Shown: one piece after another, positions 1 through 9,899 of the stretch | Layout: each line of letters begins with the position of its first letter | Position numbering within the stretch: the stretch's first letter is position 1 | DNA from: Chromera velia | Lineage: Eukaryota; Sar; Chromeraceae | Direction: 5' to 3' | NCBI GenBank assembly: GCA_018398765.1 | Contig: JAHBMJ010002644.1 | Coordinates: forward strand, 33,784 to 63,783 | Length of the DNA stretch: 30,000 nucleotides | The notes under the pieces: generated by a model | What the model was told of the DNA's origin: nothing | Database searches by the model: none | What the model saw: the letters and a program-made list of their open reading frames with translations, nothing else | Position numbers and translations under genes: made by a program

Positions 1-1341
1 GGGGGGGGGGGGAGAAGGCAAGAGAGAGTTTTGTCAAGCAGAAGGACAGAAGCCAGGCAGCCAATCAGACAAGGAGGTAGTCAGACTTCTCTCTCTTCTG
101 TGTGCGTAGTCCGACATGGCATGTCGAAAAGTTTTAGTCTGATCGATATTGTTGCTGGGGACATTTCATATCTTTGTTTATTTTCCTTCTTTGCCTGTTT
201 GAATTTCGCTGGCAATACAAAGGCAAAGGCAGGCGCTGCATGTCCACTCATGCTTTGGCTGGTTGCGTGCCGGGGTTGTGAGAAGGCCCTTCCAGCTCTG
301 AAACAAGTGCAGTTTCTTCATTTTGTCCCCGCTCCTTCATTTTTCCCCTCTTCCCTCCGTCCCTCTCTCTCCCTGTGTGTTTTTGGTAGGCATTTTGGTC
401 GCAGGGGGAAGGGAGGGCGGAGAACTTGACAAGATCTGAATTCATCAGATGGTTCTGAGAACTCTAGCCTGCATGTCGGAAATCGGATGCAGTTTGCGTG
501 CTGCTGGTATTGTATTAATATCATATGCTGCTGTCATGTTTGCTCCTCCCTTTGCCTAAAGATCTGCATGCCAGAAGATGAGACTGTTTTTGTTGGCCTG
601 TCAGGATCTTGGGCGTCGGTATCGGGGGGGGGGCAGGGGGTTGTTTTGTCCAGTGGTCCGTCCAGGAGCCACTAATCAGTCTGGTATCTTCTTTCTTCAT
701 TCATGCATGCATGTGTGTACAATCCGTCTGATAATCAGGGGTCGTCGTTCTTTCTTGGCCCTGGCATTTGTATTCTCATTCAGAATCCCTACATCCATTT
801 TTTTGCATTGAGCAGATATTCTTCTTTTTCAACTCTCTGCACCCATTTCCGGAACACGCCAAGCAGACTGCAGACGGGAAGCTTTTCTTGCTTCGTTTCA
901 TTCTTTCGTCTTGACCGTCTACTGACAAGGAGTGCAGTGCAACTCTGGAGATGCAATTAACTATGCACGCAACAGAGAAAGATGCATTGAAAGCGTATCT
1001 ACCAAAACAAAACAAAACCATGTCGCCGCGTCATTTTATCCGGGCCGTGCTTGGTTCGTGGCTCCGCTTTGGGCTGAGCCATTTTTGCTGAATCAGATAT
1101 CAACACACAGGCAGACGTCACTCGTAGAGAGGTGATGCGCATCGGTCGACCACATTAATTGAATTTGTCTTGTCAATGCAGCAGTGGCCACAGACTAATT
1201 TTTGCAGCACTACTCATACACTTCGGGCCTCATGCAGATGCATGCATGCCGCCTCTTTTCTGTTCTTTTCTTTCTCGAGAGCTGAGTGCCTGCCCCTTGA
1301 TCGAAGTCAAGGAAGAAAGACAATTTAGACAGCGAGACAAA
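1..1341. other. Intergenic, nothing recognised
   Basis: Starts with a run of 12 G. Short frames on both strands show no domain or motif. TGCATGC palindromes occur near 704 and 1239-1249. Confidence 0.5.
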
Positions 1342-1399
1342 CAGAAAGAAAGAAAGAAAGAAATAAAGACAGACAGACAGACAGACAGATAGATAGATA
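1342..1399. repeat. Compound GAAA-GACA-GATA microsatellite
   Basis: AGAAAGAAAGAAAG followed by AGACAGACAGACAG and AGATAGATAGAT. Confidence 0.95.
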
Positions 1400-1902
1400 T
1401 GCAGTCTACGGTACAGAGAGAGACAGCAGGAAATATAGGGCCACGGAGATGGAGATCCGGAGAGACAGGAACACATACTAGAGAGAGAATTTGAAGAGAA
1501 ACCAAAAGAAAGGGAGGTGGGGCCTGGACGAGACCATGCAGACACTTTCTCGATTCTTAGACCTATTAATTCTGTCGGTCTTTCACCATTCCTTTTCGAA
1601 GTCTCGTACGAATGAAGCTATGCATTCAGATTGACTGCATGAGCGTCTGGCCGAATGCGGCTTAGACCGTCGGTTCTGATTTGAAGTTATGTAAGATATG
1701 AACTGTAGGTCAGTTCCTTGCGTAAACTTGATATGCATATTGCAGTGGCGCCAAGTGCGGGAAAAGCGGTGTACAAGCCGACGCACCACTGGGCACACTA
1801 TGCAAGAGCGGCCATTCTGAAGTGGTTATATTTTATACGGGCCTAAACGGGCCCTAGTACTCGCCTAGCATTTCTTTACATAATTGGATGTGTTATTGAT
1901 AT
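1400..1902. other. Intergenic, nothing recognised
   Basis: No gene-like frame or repeat before the LTR element. Confidence 0.5.
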
Positions 1903-1907
1903 ATATT

Positions 1908-2272
1908 TGTTATGCTCTTAGGAACTAAAGTGAGGACTTAACATACAACTTGACTTATCGAGCTTAACGCACGTGGAGGAATCTGTCCATCAGACCTCCT
2001 TGTTCCTTTTGTATTGTTTTGTTTCAATCTTAATCAATCTTATTCTTTCCATACATTGACTTATATGCATGCATGCTTCTATATTTCTGAATTAATTTTT
2101 TTTCCATGAAACCTCAGGGCGTGGGTGACGCCGTAGCGGACGGCCTGACGTCGGACCCTTGTGCCTGCGCTTTCTTAAGCACTGGCTCTACTGATTGCCC
2201 GGCGCTGCCCCTTCACCTGCTAGTTCGATTTGTGCGCACGGTGAACTAACTTCGGTAGAGCTTGCCGTAACA
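1908..2272 (-). repeat. 3' LTR of the gypsy-like element
   Basis: 365 bp, TGTTA...TAACA ends, paired with 6445-6809. It includes TGCATGCATGC at 2066-2076. About 27 differences from its partner were counted by eye, nearly all transitions. Confidence 0.92.
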
Positions 2273-2341
2273 CATCCCCCCTTCCAAACTGACACGTCCC
2301 GGATCAGCCCGAAGGTCCGGTACTGTTGCGAGATGCTTTTC

Positions 2342-2918
2342 TCAAAATCCAACTTTCACTCTTTCTGTTTCTCCCCTTTCTTTCTTATCTTGCGTTTCTT
2401 TCCCATGCAGCGCCCTGCGTTTGTGTCTTTCAAAATCGGCCACTAGTTTTGGAGCCCCTGTGTCCTTTGCTGCCAACCAGGCAAAGGAACCGTCGTTATA
2501 GGAGACTCGGTACTCGGTCTCCCCCTCTGTTTCTCTTGACGCCTGAATGCAAACTAGAACCACCCGGTGACTGACGCGTTGCTTGCATGTGCCGGAGCGC
2601 TGGGACACAGCAGGCAGAAACTCATCCCTTCTTGGAGGGCTGTCACGTTAAAACTCTTCATCCAAAACTTCCCCCAGCTCAGCAAGAATTTCATTCGCTG
2701 CCCTGTCCGAGTTTGAGTCGGCATCTTCACTCAACTAACTCAAAATCTCATTTAGTCCTTCTACAGGACCTTTTCCGTTTTCTATTGTAGAGGGCTGCTG
2801 TGGAGCCTCTGCCTCTCTCTCGCCTTCTGCATTGTCAGCAGACGGCTGAGAATCCTTTCTCTCTGTCGCTCCTTCTGCATCTGCTGCAGGGCTGACTATT
2901 TGTTTGCCTCCCCTAACC
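2342..2918 (-). pseudogene. Distal pol tail with SH3/chromo-like module, frameshifted
   Basis: Minus-strand translation continues after the integrase fragment in shifted frames: an acidic segment (SADNAEGEREAEAPQQPS, later ILAELGEVLDEEF) broken by stops, then EYRVSYNDGSFAWLAAKD and KLVADFERHKRR. The last resembles the Y.V.Y.DG...W..a.dl...l...FE pattern of chromo/SH3-like tails found at the end of some gypsy integrases. At least one frameshift and two stops separate the parts. Confidence 0.55.
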
Positions 2919-3311
2919 TTAAGTCTGTCTGACTCGGAACCTTCGCAAACAAGAAAGATGAATCACCTCTCTCTTTCTTCCCTCCTGCGGTCGAACCACA
3001 TAATGCATGGGACGCTCCAACACTTGCCCCACAACAATAAATGGTCCCCTCCATGCCGTCTGGAGTTTGTTTCTCTTCAACCTTTCAATCCTCATGAGGA
3101 CCAACTCACCCACTGAGAAAGCAAACTTCCTCACTGGTGGTTTCCTCTTTTCTGTCCCTTGCTGACTCTTCTGGATGCTCTGTCCAATTTTCTCCTGTGT
3201 CTCCTCCATCTCCTTCTTTAAGAATTCAAGCCAGTCGGGAATGTCGGTTGCTGGCAAATCTGTAAACGCATGTGCAGGGAGAAGAGGGTGAGGCGGTGTC
3301 ACACCAAACAT
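2919..3311 (-). pseudogene. Integrase C-terminal fragment (gypsy-type pol)
   Basis: A 130-codon frame starts LMFGVTPPHPL, matching the FG..P..P motif after the catalytic core of Ty3/gypsy integrases. It continues through a coiled linker into VGELVLMRIERLKRNKLQTA and WRGPFIVVGQVL, the usual 'GD.V..r.......KL...w.GPF.V' block of the integrase C-terminal domain. An in-frame stop lies just upstream (about 3321-3323), and the catalytic core itself is missing, so it is inactive. Confidence 0.82.
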
Positions 3312-3375
3312 AAGTTGAAGTTAGTGACTGAATGGAGGGTAGAATGAGGGTAGTGGAGGCGGCTCATCTGACAGA

Positions 3376-4310
3376 GTGAAGTGTCGGGTCTACAACGGCC
3401 CTCACTTTATAGCTGAGTGTACAGATCCTCGGGCAGAGGGTTGGAGAATGTGCCAGGGCTTCTACAAGAACAGAGGGGGCTCGTCAAACAGGAGGGGTAG
3501 GCGTGGCTGAAGGCCCCGCGTCCTGTCCATCCTTCCGGGTCTTGAGTCGAGAGTGAAGAGAAGACACGTGACCTGCCGGCAATGGCTAGCAGTGAATCCT
3601 GTCCTGTGAGTGTGATTCATAATGCAGGGCAGTGCATCACTCAAATGTGTGTCAGTGGGAATATGAATGACAAAGGCGTATGCATCCCTGCACGTCTTAA
3701 TATATGTGCAGGTCTCGGATTGAGCAGTGAGACGTTTACATGAAAATGTGGGTATGAAATCCGGGAGACAAAATTTGATTTGATGGCGTATGGAGGAGCC
3801 AATGTGGAGGTGGTGGGGGAGACGACGCTTTTCCTCTCCCATCCCCAATCAACTCTTTCTGTACTCCCGTGGGACGTTCTCATCACTCGGGGGAGCAACA
3901 TCGAGCTTTAAAAGAATCTGTTGGACTTGGATTTCCTGTCCAATAAGAAGGATGTCACGTTCGACCTAAAGAACAACAGAATGATCTACTCGCACTTTCC
4001 AGTCTTCCCTCTCTCTTCCACAATCTCATTTCAGCAGCAGCCTGTCTCTATTATGCAGCGTCTGCCTAGGCAAGTAGAGGTGGAGATCGTTTGTTCAGTA
4101 AGTGGGTTTGAGTCAGGGGCAGAAATCCACATCGAAAAGAAATGGCAGCAGGAGAATGGGAAATTCCAGCTGGCCGTCCCTGATTAAGTGCTGAAGATAG
4201 AAGGAGGAGGAGTTGTGAAGATGAGAGTTTCCAATTTTGGAGAGGAAGAATGCACCCTGGGGGCTGGACAGGAGATAGCCAAGGCAATCTTTGTCAAAAA
4301 ACGTGTTCTG
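3376..4310 (+). pseudogene. Opposite-strand gag-zinc-knuckle and aspartic-protease remnant
   Basis: On the plus strand, 3376-3510 encodes KCRVYNGPHFIAECTDPR, a degenerate CCHC knuckle whose second Cys reads Tyr. From about 3783 a frame reads ANVEVVGETTLFL, then, after one in-frame TAA at about 3908-3910, LLDLDFLSNKKDVTFDLKNN, close to the (L)G.DFL......D...N pattern at the end of retropepsins. Near 4200-4310 KMRVSNFGEEECTL and GAGQEIAKAIFV match the protease-RT linker of gypsy elements. No D-T/S-G active-site triad was found. The order knuckle, protease, linker is that of gag-pol, so this is one decayed element inserted against the outer one. Confidence 0.62.
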
Positions 4311-4365
4311 TGACTGTTTTGGGTCACGGACCTCGAGTTGGGTCGGACACCCCCCCCCCCCCCCC

Positions 4366-4602
4366 GTTCAGAAGTCCGCACTTCTGAACCTTGGGCCAGG
4401 GGGGTCAAACCCCCCCGCCGCCAGGTCCAGACATGGGCTTATCGTGGGTCTAGGAGGCGCCGCCACGGGGCCAGAGGGGGTGGCAGCACCCTGCCCCTTC
4501 GACGCACGCAGCCGACTTTGCCTCTGTTGGCCAATAATCGGGTCTGAAGTCTCTTGTCCGTCTTGAAGGTCCACAGGTTCAAAACTGCGGAGTTCTGAAC
4601 CT
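4366..4602. mobile_element. Foldback/MITE-like element with palindromic ends
   Basis: The left end (4366-4389) is a perfect palindrome, GTTCAGAAGT-CCGC-ACTTCTGAAC. The right end (4577-4602) is a near-palindrome, GGTTCAAAACT-GCGG-AGTTCTGAACC. The two ends are inverted copies of each other with about three mismatches, including the loops (CCGC and GCGG). A C-run (4350-4365) abuts the left side. No clear target duplication is seen. The interior is GC-rich and noncoding. Confidence 0.5.
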
Positions 4603-4641
4603 CTGAGCAAACGGACTTTTCCCACAGAAATGTTGCCACAA

Positions 4642-4698
4642 AAAACGCTCTGTCAGATGTCTTCTGATGGTCTTAGAAGATGTCTGACAGAGCGTTTT
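4642..4698. repeat. Long hairpin: 24-bp arms, 9-nt loop
   Basis: AAAACGCTCTGTCAGA begins the left arm and its complement ends the right arm. Arms at 4642-4665 and 4675-4698 match at 22 of 24 positions around the loop GATGGTCTT. It lies 40 bp after the foldback element inside the LTR retrotransposon. It may be the end of another small element. Confidence 0.75.
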
Positions 4699-6029
4699 CT
4701 CGGTTTTGACTTTTTTTTCGGGAGTGCACTTTCGGGGCTCTGGAGGAGACGGCTACAACAACAGTTGCCGGGTCACCTCGGGTCGGCATGAAGTGGAGCT
4801 TAGAGGTGGGTCCAGTGGACACCAGCCGTCTTGATCTTGTTTTTAACGTCTTTCTGCTTGCTGCTTCTCCTCCTGTTCAAGCGGGGAAGGGCTGCCAGCC
4901 TTATCTAGGTATTAAAGTACTGCTGCCTTCATCGCTCTCCTTACTCTTTCCTTGCAGGTCACAGTCTTGGGAGCCCCGGGGTTAACCCCCAGGTCAGCCT
5001 GTCCGGACCCGCTGCTTCTTAAGCTCTTGGTTTTGTCCTTGGAACCTTGTGCATACAGAATAAGCTGGACAGAAGTGCTTCCTTGACTGCACAAAGCGTG
5101 AACGCCTGTCCCTCCGTGTTTGCAGATGTTGGTGGACGGAGATTTGAGAACACCTGCAGGTCAGTTAAGGAAGCGCGGCTTGCTCTCTCGCTTTGTATGA
5201 TGATTTGCTTAGCATTCAGCTTCTTTTTCCTGCTAGAAGCTTGACAAAAACGCACAAGGGAAGTCACTGGGACAGGGTCGATGGAGAGTCTCTATTTTTT
5301 GACCGCCTCTTCTGAAGCTTTGCACAGCTCTCAGTCGTGCCAGACATTTTTCCACCCAGACCAATCACTCAGCTTTCATGCATTTGAATGTCTTCCACTT
5401 GCTCCGTGTGTGTCAGTCTTTCAAAGCGGTCCATACTATCCCGACGCAAGTACTACTTACTCGTTCATCCTTTCTCATTTGTGGCACTCCGTACTGGTCT
5501 CCCTCTGAACATCTGGATCTACCTACAGACCTATCCTTCTTTTTTACAGTTTCTCATTGACACACGCAGAACGATTTGCAAGCTTTTACGCCATGTAGTG
5601 TGAGTTCTTTGTGAATAGAATTATGTTGTGTCTGTGCTCTGTTCTTAGGAATCCTCTCCAACCCCTGCTGACCGTCTCCTGTCCGGTCTGTCCAGCCTAG
5701 CTGTGAAGCCCTCCTTCCTGCACTGTTTCCCTTACAGAAAAAGCAATTCTTTGTACTTGATTAGCGGCGCTAAACGTTGCTGTTAAGTATATCCATTCGT
5801 GTTGTGCCTGTGTATTTCTTTGCAGGTAACATTCACTAACTTCCACGTGCCGCGGTGATCGTAATTTTTCCCTAGCTAATCAACCAGTCTTTTGAGCAAA
5901 TTTTGAGCAGATTCGCACAGAAGTAGCGATTTTAAATGCTCTAAAAAACTTTAGATTGCTTTAAGTAACCTAGTTTTACTTTATAATGAAGCTAGAATAT
6001 AGTAAATTTAAAAGTTACTTTGAATTCCA
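4699..6029. other. Retrotransposon interior without recognisable coding
   Basis: Between the hairpin and the gag remnant no reverse transcriptase, RNase H or protease motif is found on either strand; all frames are short. The part after about 5880 is AT-rich. Confidence 0.5.
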
Positions 6030-6344
6030 CTAAGTCCTACTTTGGAGTCCACTCTGTTCCAAACGTTCAACTTCCTTTGGACCCTGGCTCTCGAGAAAAG
6101 CATCCTCAAGTTCTTTTCTCATCTTCACAGTCCCTGTTACTTTGAGATCCAGCCACCAGCACAAAGCTTCTCTAGAGAGATGACGACCAAAGTATCCGAT
6201 GGTCGTTGCATTATCGAGATCTAGAACTGTTCCCCCTGTCTGTTCCATAAAATTCCGAATCCAGACAGCCAGATCATCGCCTTCAAGTGCCTTCAGGTCC
6301 ACTTTCGGCTTGTATACTACACAGCAAGGCTGAAGCTTCTTCAT
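6030..6344 (-). pseudogene. Retrotransposon gag remnant
   Basis: A 104-codon frame begins with ATG about 100 bp inside the 5' LTR, the expected place for gag; an in-frame stop precedes it. It contains AVWIRNFMEQTGG and YFGRHLSREALCWW, a pattern typical of the capsid region of gypsy-type gag (an aromatic-rich helix with a paired Trp). It stops early and no zinc knuckle follows on this strand, so it is broken. Confidence 0.6.
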
Positions 6345-6444
6345 GTTCTCCAGCTTGCTGAAGTTAATCTTTCAATACATGCAGAGACGGATGACTGTTG
6401 TTTACTCAGAGGTCCCCGAGAAGCAGAGAGCTCTAGCTACTACT

Positions 6445-6809
6445 TGTTACGCTCTTAGGAACTAAAGTGAGGACTTAACATATGACTTGACTTATCGAGC
6501 TTAACGTACGTGGAAGAATCTGTCCATCAGACCTCCTTGTTCCTTTCGTATTATTTTATTTCAATCTTAATCAATCTTATTCTTTCCATACATTAACTTA
6601 CATGCATGTATGCTTTTGTATTTCCGAATTAATTCTTTTTCCATAAAACCTCAAGGCGTGGGTGACGCCGTAGCGGACGGCCTGACGTCGGACCCTTGTG
6701 CCCACGCTTTCTCAAGCACCGGCTCTACTGATTGCCTGGCGCTGCCCTTTTACCCGCTAGTTCGATTGGTGCGCACGGTGAACTAACTTTGGTAGAGCTT
6801 GCCGTAACA
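6445..6809 (-). repeat. 5' LTR of the gypsy-like element
   Basis: 365 bp, same length and ends as the copy at 1908-2272, followed by the ATATT target duplication at 6810-6814. As the upstream LTR on the minus strand it would carry the element's promoter. Confidence 0.92.
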
Positions 6810-6814
6810 ATATT

Positions 6815-7120
6815 CAGTAAGATAACTGTTACATAAAATTTTACTAGTTTTTCACATAGTTTTCATACTTTTTCTCGGCCTTAGACTAAAAAAGAAAAAA
6901 CTTAAATTTTTATATTTTTTTTTCTATTTGTTACTAGATTTGACTTCAGACCTAGCTTCAAACTTGACTTGGGGTTTAAAGCTAGTATCAGATAAGCCTG
7001 ACAGTGGACAGGCGAAGTCCCCCCCCAAAAAAGAAAAACTTATGAAAAAACAGATTGATGAATTTAAGAATCTTACCTTAGTTACCAATGTAGTAAATTA
7101 ATTGATGATTGATTGATTTA
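6815..7120. other. AT-rich spacer between transposons
   Basis: No gene-like frame. It has short poly-A and poly-T runs and GATT repeats before 7121. Confidence 0.5.
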
Positions 7121-7622
7121 CAGGGATGGGAAATAGGTTATTAACCGAACCGAACTGAATTGGCCGTCAAAAGACGTTTTAGTTCGGTTAACCTATCAGT
7201 TATATAACATTTTTAAGTCTACAGGTCGTTCCCTCATTAAAATTAAAACTTTTCACTTTAAAAACATGATTTTTGCAGGTATGACATACAAAAAACGAAT
7301 GAAAGACAACCAAAACATAGTAAAAACACATTTTTGATTGATATAACCAGTTGTTTAATTGTATGTATGATCCAAATACTAAGAAAAACAGGATGATTCA
7401 CACCGTTTCAGTTGTCTTAACTAAATTTTGCTGTCGTTTTATCATGTTTTTAATAAATTTTTGCTTGTTTAAAGTTGTTTCTACCTTTAATATGGTTTTT
7501 ATTAGGTCTTACTGGTTAACCTAGCGGTTAACCTGGTTAACCGCCAGTTATGACCGGTCATCAGAACTGGAGGGGCAATAACCTATAACCTAACCTCATA
7601 ACCTACCTTTTTCCCTACCCTG
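7121..7622. mobile_element. Possible non-autonomous hAT-type element
   Basis: The left end CAGGGATGGGAAATAGGTTA and the inverted right end (CAGGGTAGGGAAAAAGGTAGGTTA when complemented) form imperfect terminal inverted repeats that start CAGGG, the common start of hAT elements. The interior has inner inverted repeats of GGTTAACC, including GCGGTTAAC-CTG-GTTAACCGC at 7524-7544. The flanks do not give a matching 8-bp duplication, so it is old or its edges are wrong. Confidence 0.5.
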
Positions 7623-7752
7623 ACAAAATCTTACTACAAATTTTTAGAAATTATATAATCATTAGTTAGGTCTTTGTATGTTATGTATTGAAAACGGATA
7701 ATCCAAGTTTAAATCCAAATTAGATCTCTTTTATTGATCATGCAGTAATATG

Positions 7753-8003
7753 ACTAGGCGTAAGATATCAAAAACCTAGGCCTATCATGGAGAAAAAAAA
7801 AAATTTAATCCCGTTCTCACTTATTTTTTTTTTTTTGTCCGACGATGTTAGGTGACAAACAATCATAACTGTTATTCAAGTGTTGCATAAGTGTTGTTTT
7901 GGTGTTGCACAAGTGTTGCTTAGGTGTTATAAAAAAAAATAATAATAATAATAATTTAAGCCAATTCTGGTTTACTTTTTTTTTTTGCTGTGATACGCCT
8001 AGT
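7753..8003. repeat. A/T-rich repeat with 10-bp inverted ends
   Basis: ACTAGGCGTA at 7753-7762 and TACGCCTAGT at 7994-8003 are exact inverted repeats around a segment with poly-A, poly-T and (AAT)n runs and several AAGTGTTG-like words. Part of it is similar to 12985-13115. No target duplication is visible. Confidence 0.4.
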
Positions 8004-8073
8004 GAAAAACAATGTTCTCAAACTTAGTCTCATCAGAGTTTTGCACCAGAAGGGTGAAGCTGTTATCTTTGAT

Positions 8074-9891
8074 TAGGGATAGCTATTGTATCGTATTGGT
8101 ATCGAATCGGTATCGAATCGGTATCGTATCGGTATTGTATCGGAATTTAAGGTTCCCAAAAAAGGGGGTATCGTCAATAATTTCGATACTGACATAAAAT
8201 TTTTAGCGTACGAGGCTGAAACCTAGTGCGATCGGTATCATTCGTAAAACTGTAAACTTTTTGTAAAAATCTCATGTTTTTAAAGAGTCAACTTTACTTA
8301 GAAAATGGGTTCCGAAACGTTCAAAAGGCCAAACTCCCCTTAAAAAGAGTCAACACATCATAAGATTGAGAATGACTTCATCAACATGCCGCTCCTGGAA
8401 ATTTCATGCCAGACACAAACTGTTAGACTCGATTTTATTCTAATGTACGTGCCAAAATCACCTAAATGTAAGTGAATACATACAAAATTTACAGCAAAAC
8501 GCAGACATCCACATGCTATTCTGCACTTACGAAGGAACCATGTAGATTTACAGCACGAAGAAGAAAGAAAAAACAAGCTACGCAGCAAGCAGCTTAGGTT
8601 GGACTCTCTTGGGCGACGTGGTGGTTGATACTCAGCGAGCGAAGTGAAAAGAAAATTGAGATCAAAGGTCTGATAGTGTGCAGTGGTCTGTATGCTTAAT
8701 ATCTGTATGTGTGTGCATCTCCATGAAAATCAACCAATACGCAAAACGGCCGGTTGGGACTTCAAAGCTGCAACAATTTGACGGAATAGATCCATGGTGA
8801 GACACTCCTTAGCTTTTTAGACTTTGGGGAAGCCCCTTTCTTCCTCTGCGAAATGGGCACAAGTGATAAACACTCACCGGTCATTCTGGGGAGGGCAAAT
8901 CCAGTTCCGAAAAAACAAACACAACACTGCTTGCGGTATTAAGAGTTCCTTCTACACAAATAAAAGCATGAAGGAGACTGAGACAAACACGTTAGACTAC
9001 AAAAGTTCCCAAAAGGAAATAGATAGACGGTCTTGATGTGATTCACAGGGTGGCTGGAAGCTAGGTCAACGTCGAAAAACAAGTAGTGAGTCGCCAAGTA
9101 GCGAGCTTTTATAAAAGATGAGGTCATCAGAGATATGTTCAGTGGTTAAACATCAATAGTAAAGTGGCAAGCTTCAATGGCAGAGCATGGATGTCACCAA
9201 ATGATAGTGACCTCACTCGTGTCTGACCTTTCCAAATCTCAGTTCACCCATATTGACAGCCTGGTCGATCCGGTCACTCCTGAAGCTCCAAGACGGCACA
9301 AAAAGAAGAGACAACACTGTGGAAAGACGATTCTTAGATTACTGTCCTTGAGCTGTTTGGACGTTGGCCAGTGAGCCAACTCCAACAGGGCAACAACGGG
9401 TCAAACAACTCTGCATGCTGAGGAGACGAAATTTCTATCCGCCTGACGTTTATAATATGCCCACACCTTACCTTGTTTTTTCCCCTTCTGGCTGTTATGA
9501 TGCTTTGATTGTCCAGAAGCGGTTTTGTTCAGAAAACAAAAATGATAAAGCTCTGTTAAATCGGATGCAGTGTATATGCAGTCTTCTGTTGAAGCCAAGT
9601 CGGGCTGTTCTGGCCGCTGAGGCTGAATTCAGTGCACATTGGAGCCGGTTCCGCATTCATCCATGTATGGAGCCGGTTGGGGACGTATACGTGTTACGAG
9701 GCCCGCGGCCACGCCCGGTCTTCGAGCACCGAGGCCCGGCCCGGCGCACGCCTTACCCAGCTAGTCCTTCACAAGCTCTAAGCAGGCTAATACTAACCAA
9801 TACTCGGCCACTCAAGAAAGAACCGGTAGTCGATACTTCGATACCGATACCGATACGATACAATACGATATTGATACGATAGCTATCCCTA
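8074..9891. mobile_element. hAT-like DNA transposon, non-autonomous, 1.8 kb
   Basis: Terminal inverted repeats begin TAGGGATAGCTAT (left, 8074 on) and end with its complement (right, to 9891), with one mismatch. Flanks TCTTTGAT (8066-8073) and TCTTTAAT (9892-9899) match at seven of eight bases, as expected of an old 8-bp hAT duplication. Just inside both ends lie arrays of GGTATCG/GTATCG words (about 8090-8140 and, inverted, about 9835-9880). No hAT transposase motif is found in the interior; the longest frame (9364-9882) starts at TTG and resembles nothing known. Confidence 0.8.
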
Positions 9892-9899
9892 TCTTTAAT

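Larger units (their letters stand above)
1908..6809 (-). mobile_element. LTR retrotransposon, Ty3/gypsy-like, decayed
   Basis: Two 365-bp direct repeats bound the element. Each begins TGTTA and ends TAACA on the plus strand, and the element is flanked by ATATT on both sides (1903-1907 and 6810-6814). The minus strand is the coding direction: the gag remnant is near 6344 and the integrase end near 2919. A polypurine tract GGAAGGGGGGATG on the minus strand directly precedes the LTR at 1908-2272, as expected of the 3' LTR. No reverse transcriptase or RNase H motif is visible in the 4.2-kb interior, so it is non-autonomous. A weak candidate primer-binding site (TAGTAGCTAGAGCTCT, minus strand, just inside 6444) resembles an initiator-Met tRNA complement with changes. 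Confidence 0.9.

Noticed and set aside
31-429. 132-codon plus frame at the window start
   Set aside because: No in-frame ATG at its start, no motif; likely noncoding.
7121-7622. 8-bp target duplication for this element
   Set aside because: Flanks TTGATTTA and ACAAAATC do not match, so no duplication is claimed.
9364-9882. 172-codon plus frame
   Set aside because: Begins with TTG, lies inside the hAT-like element, ends in its terminal repeat and lacks transposase motifs.
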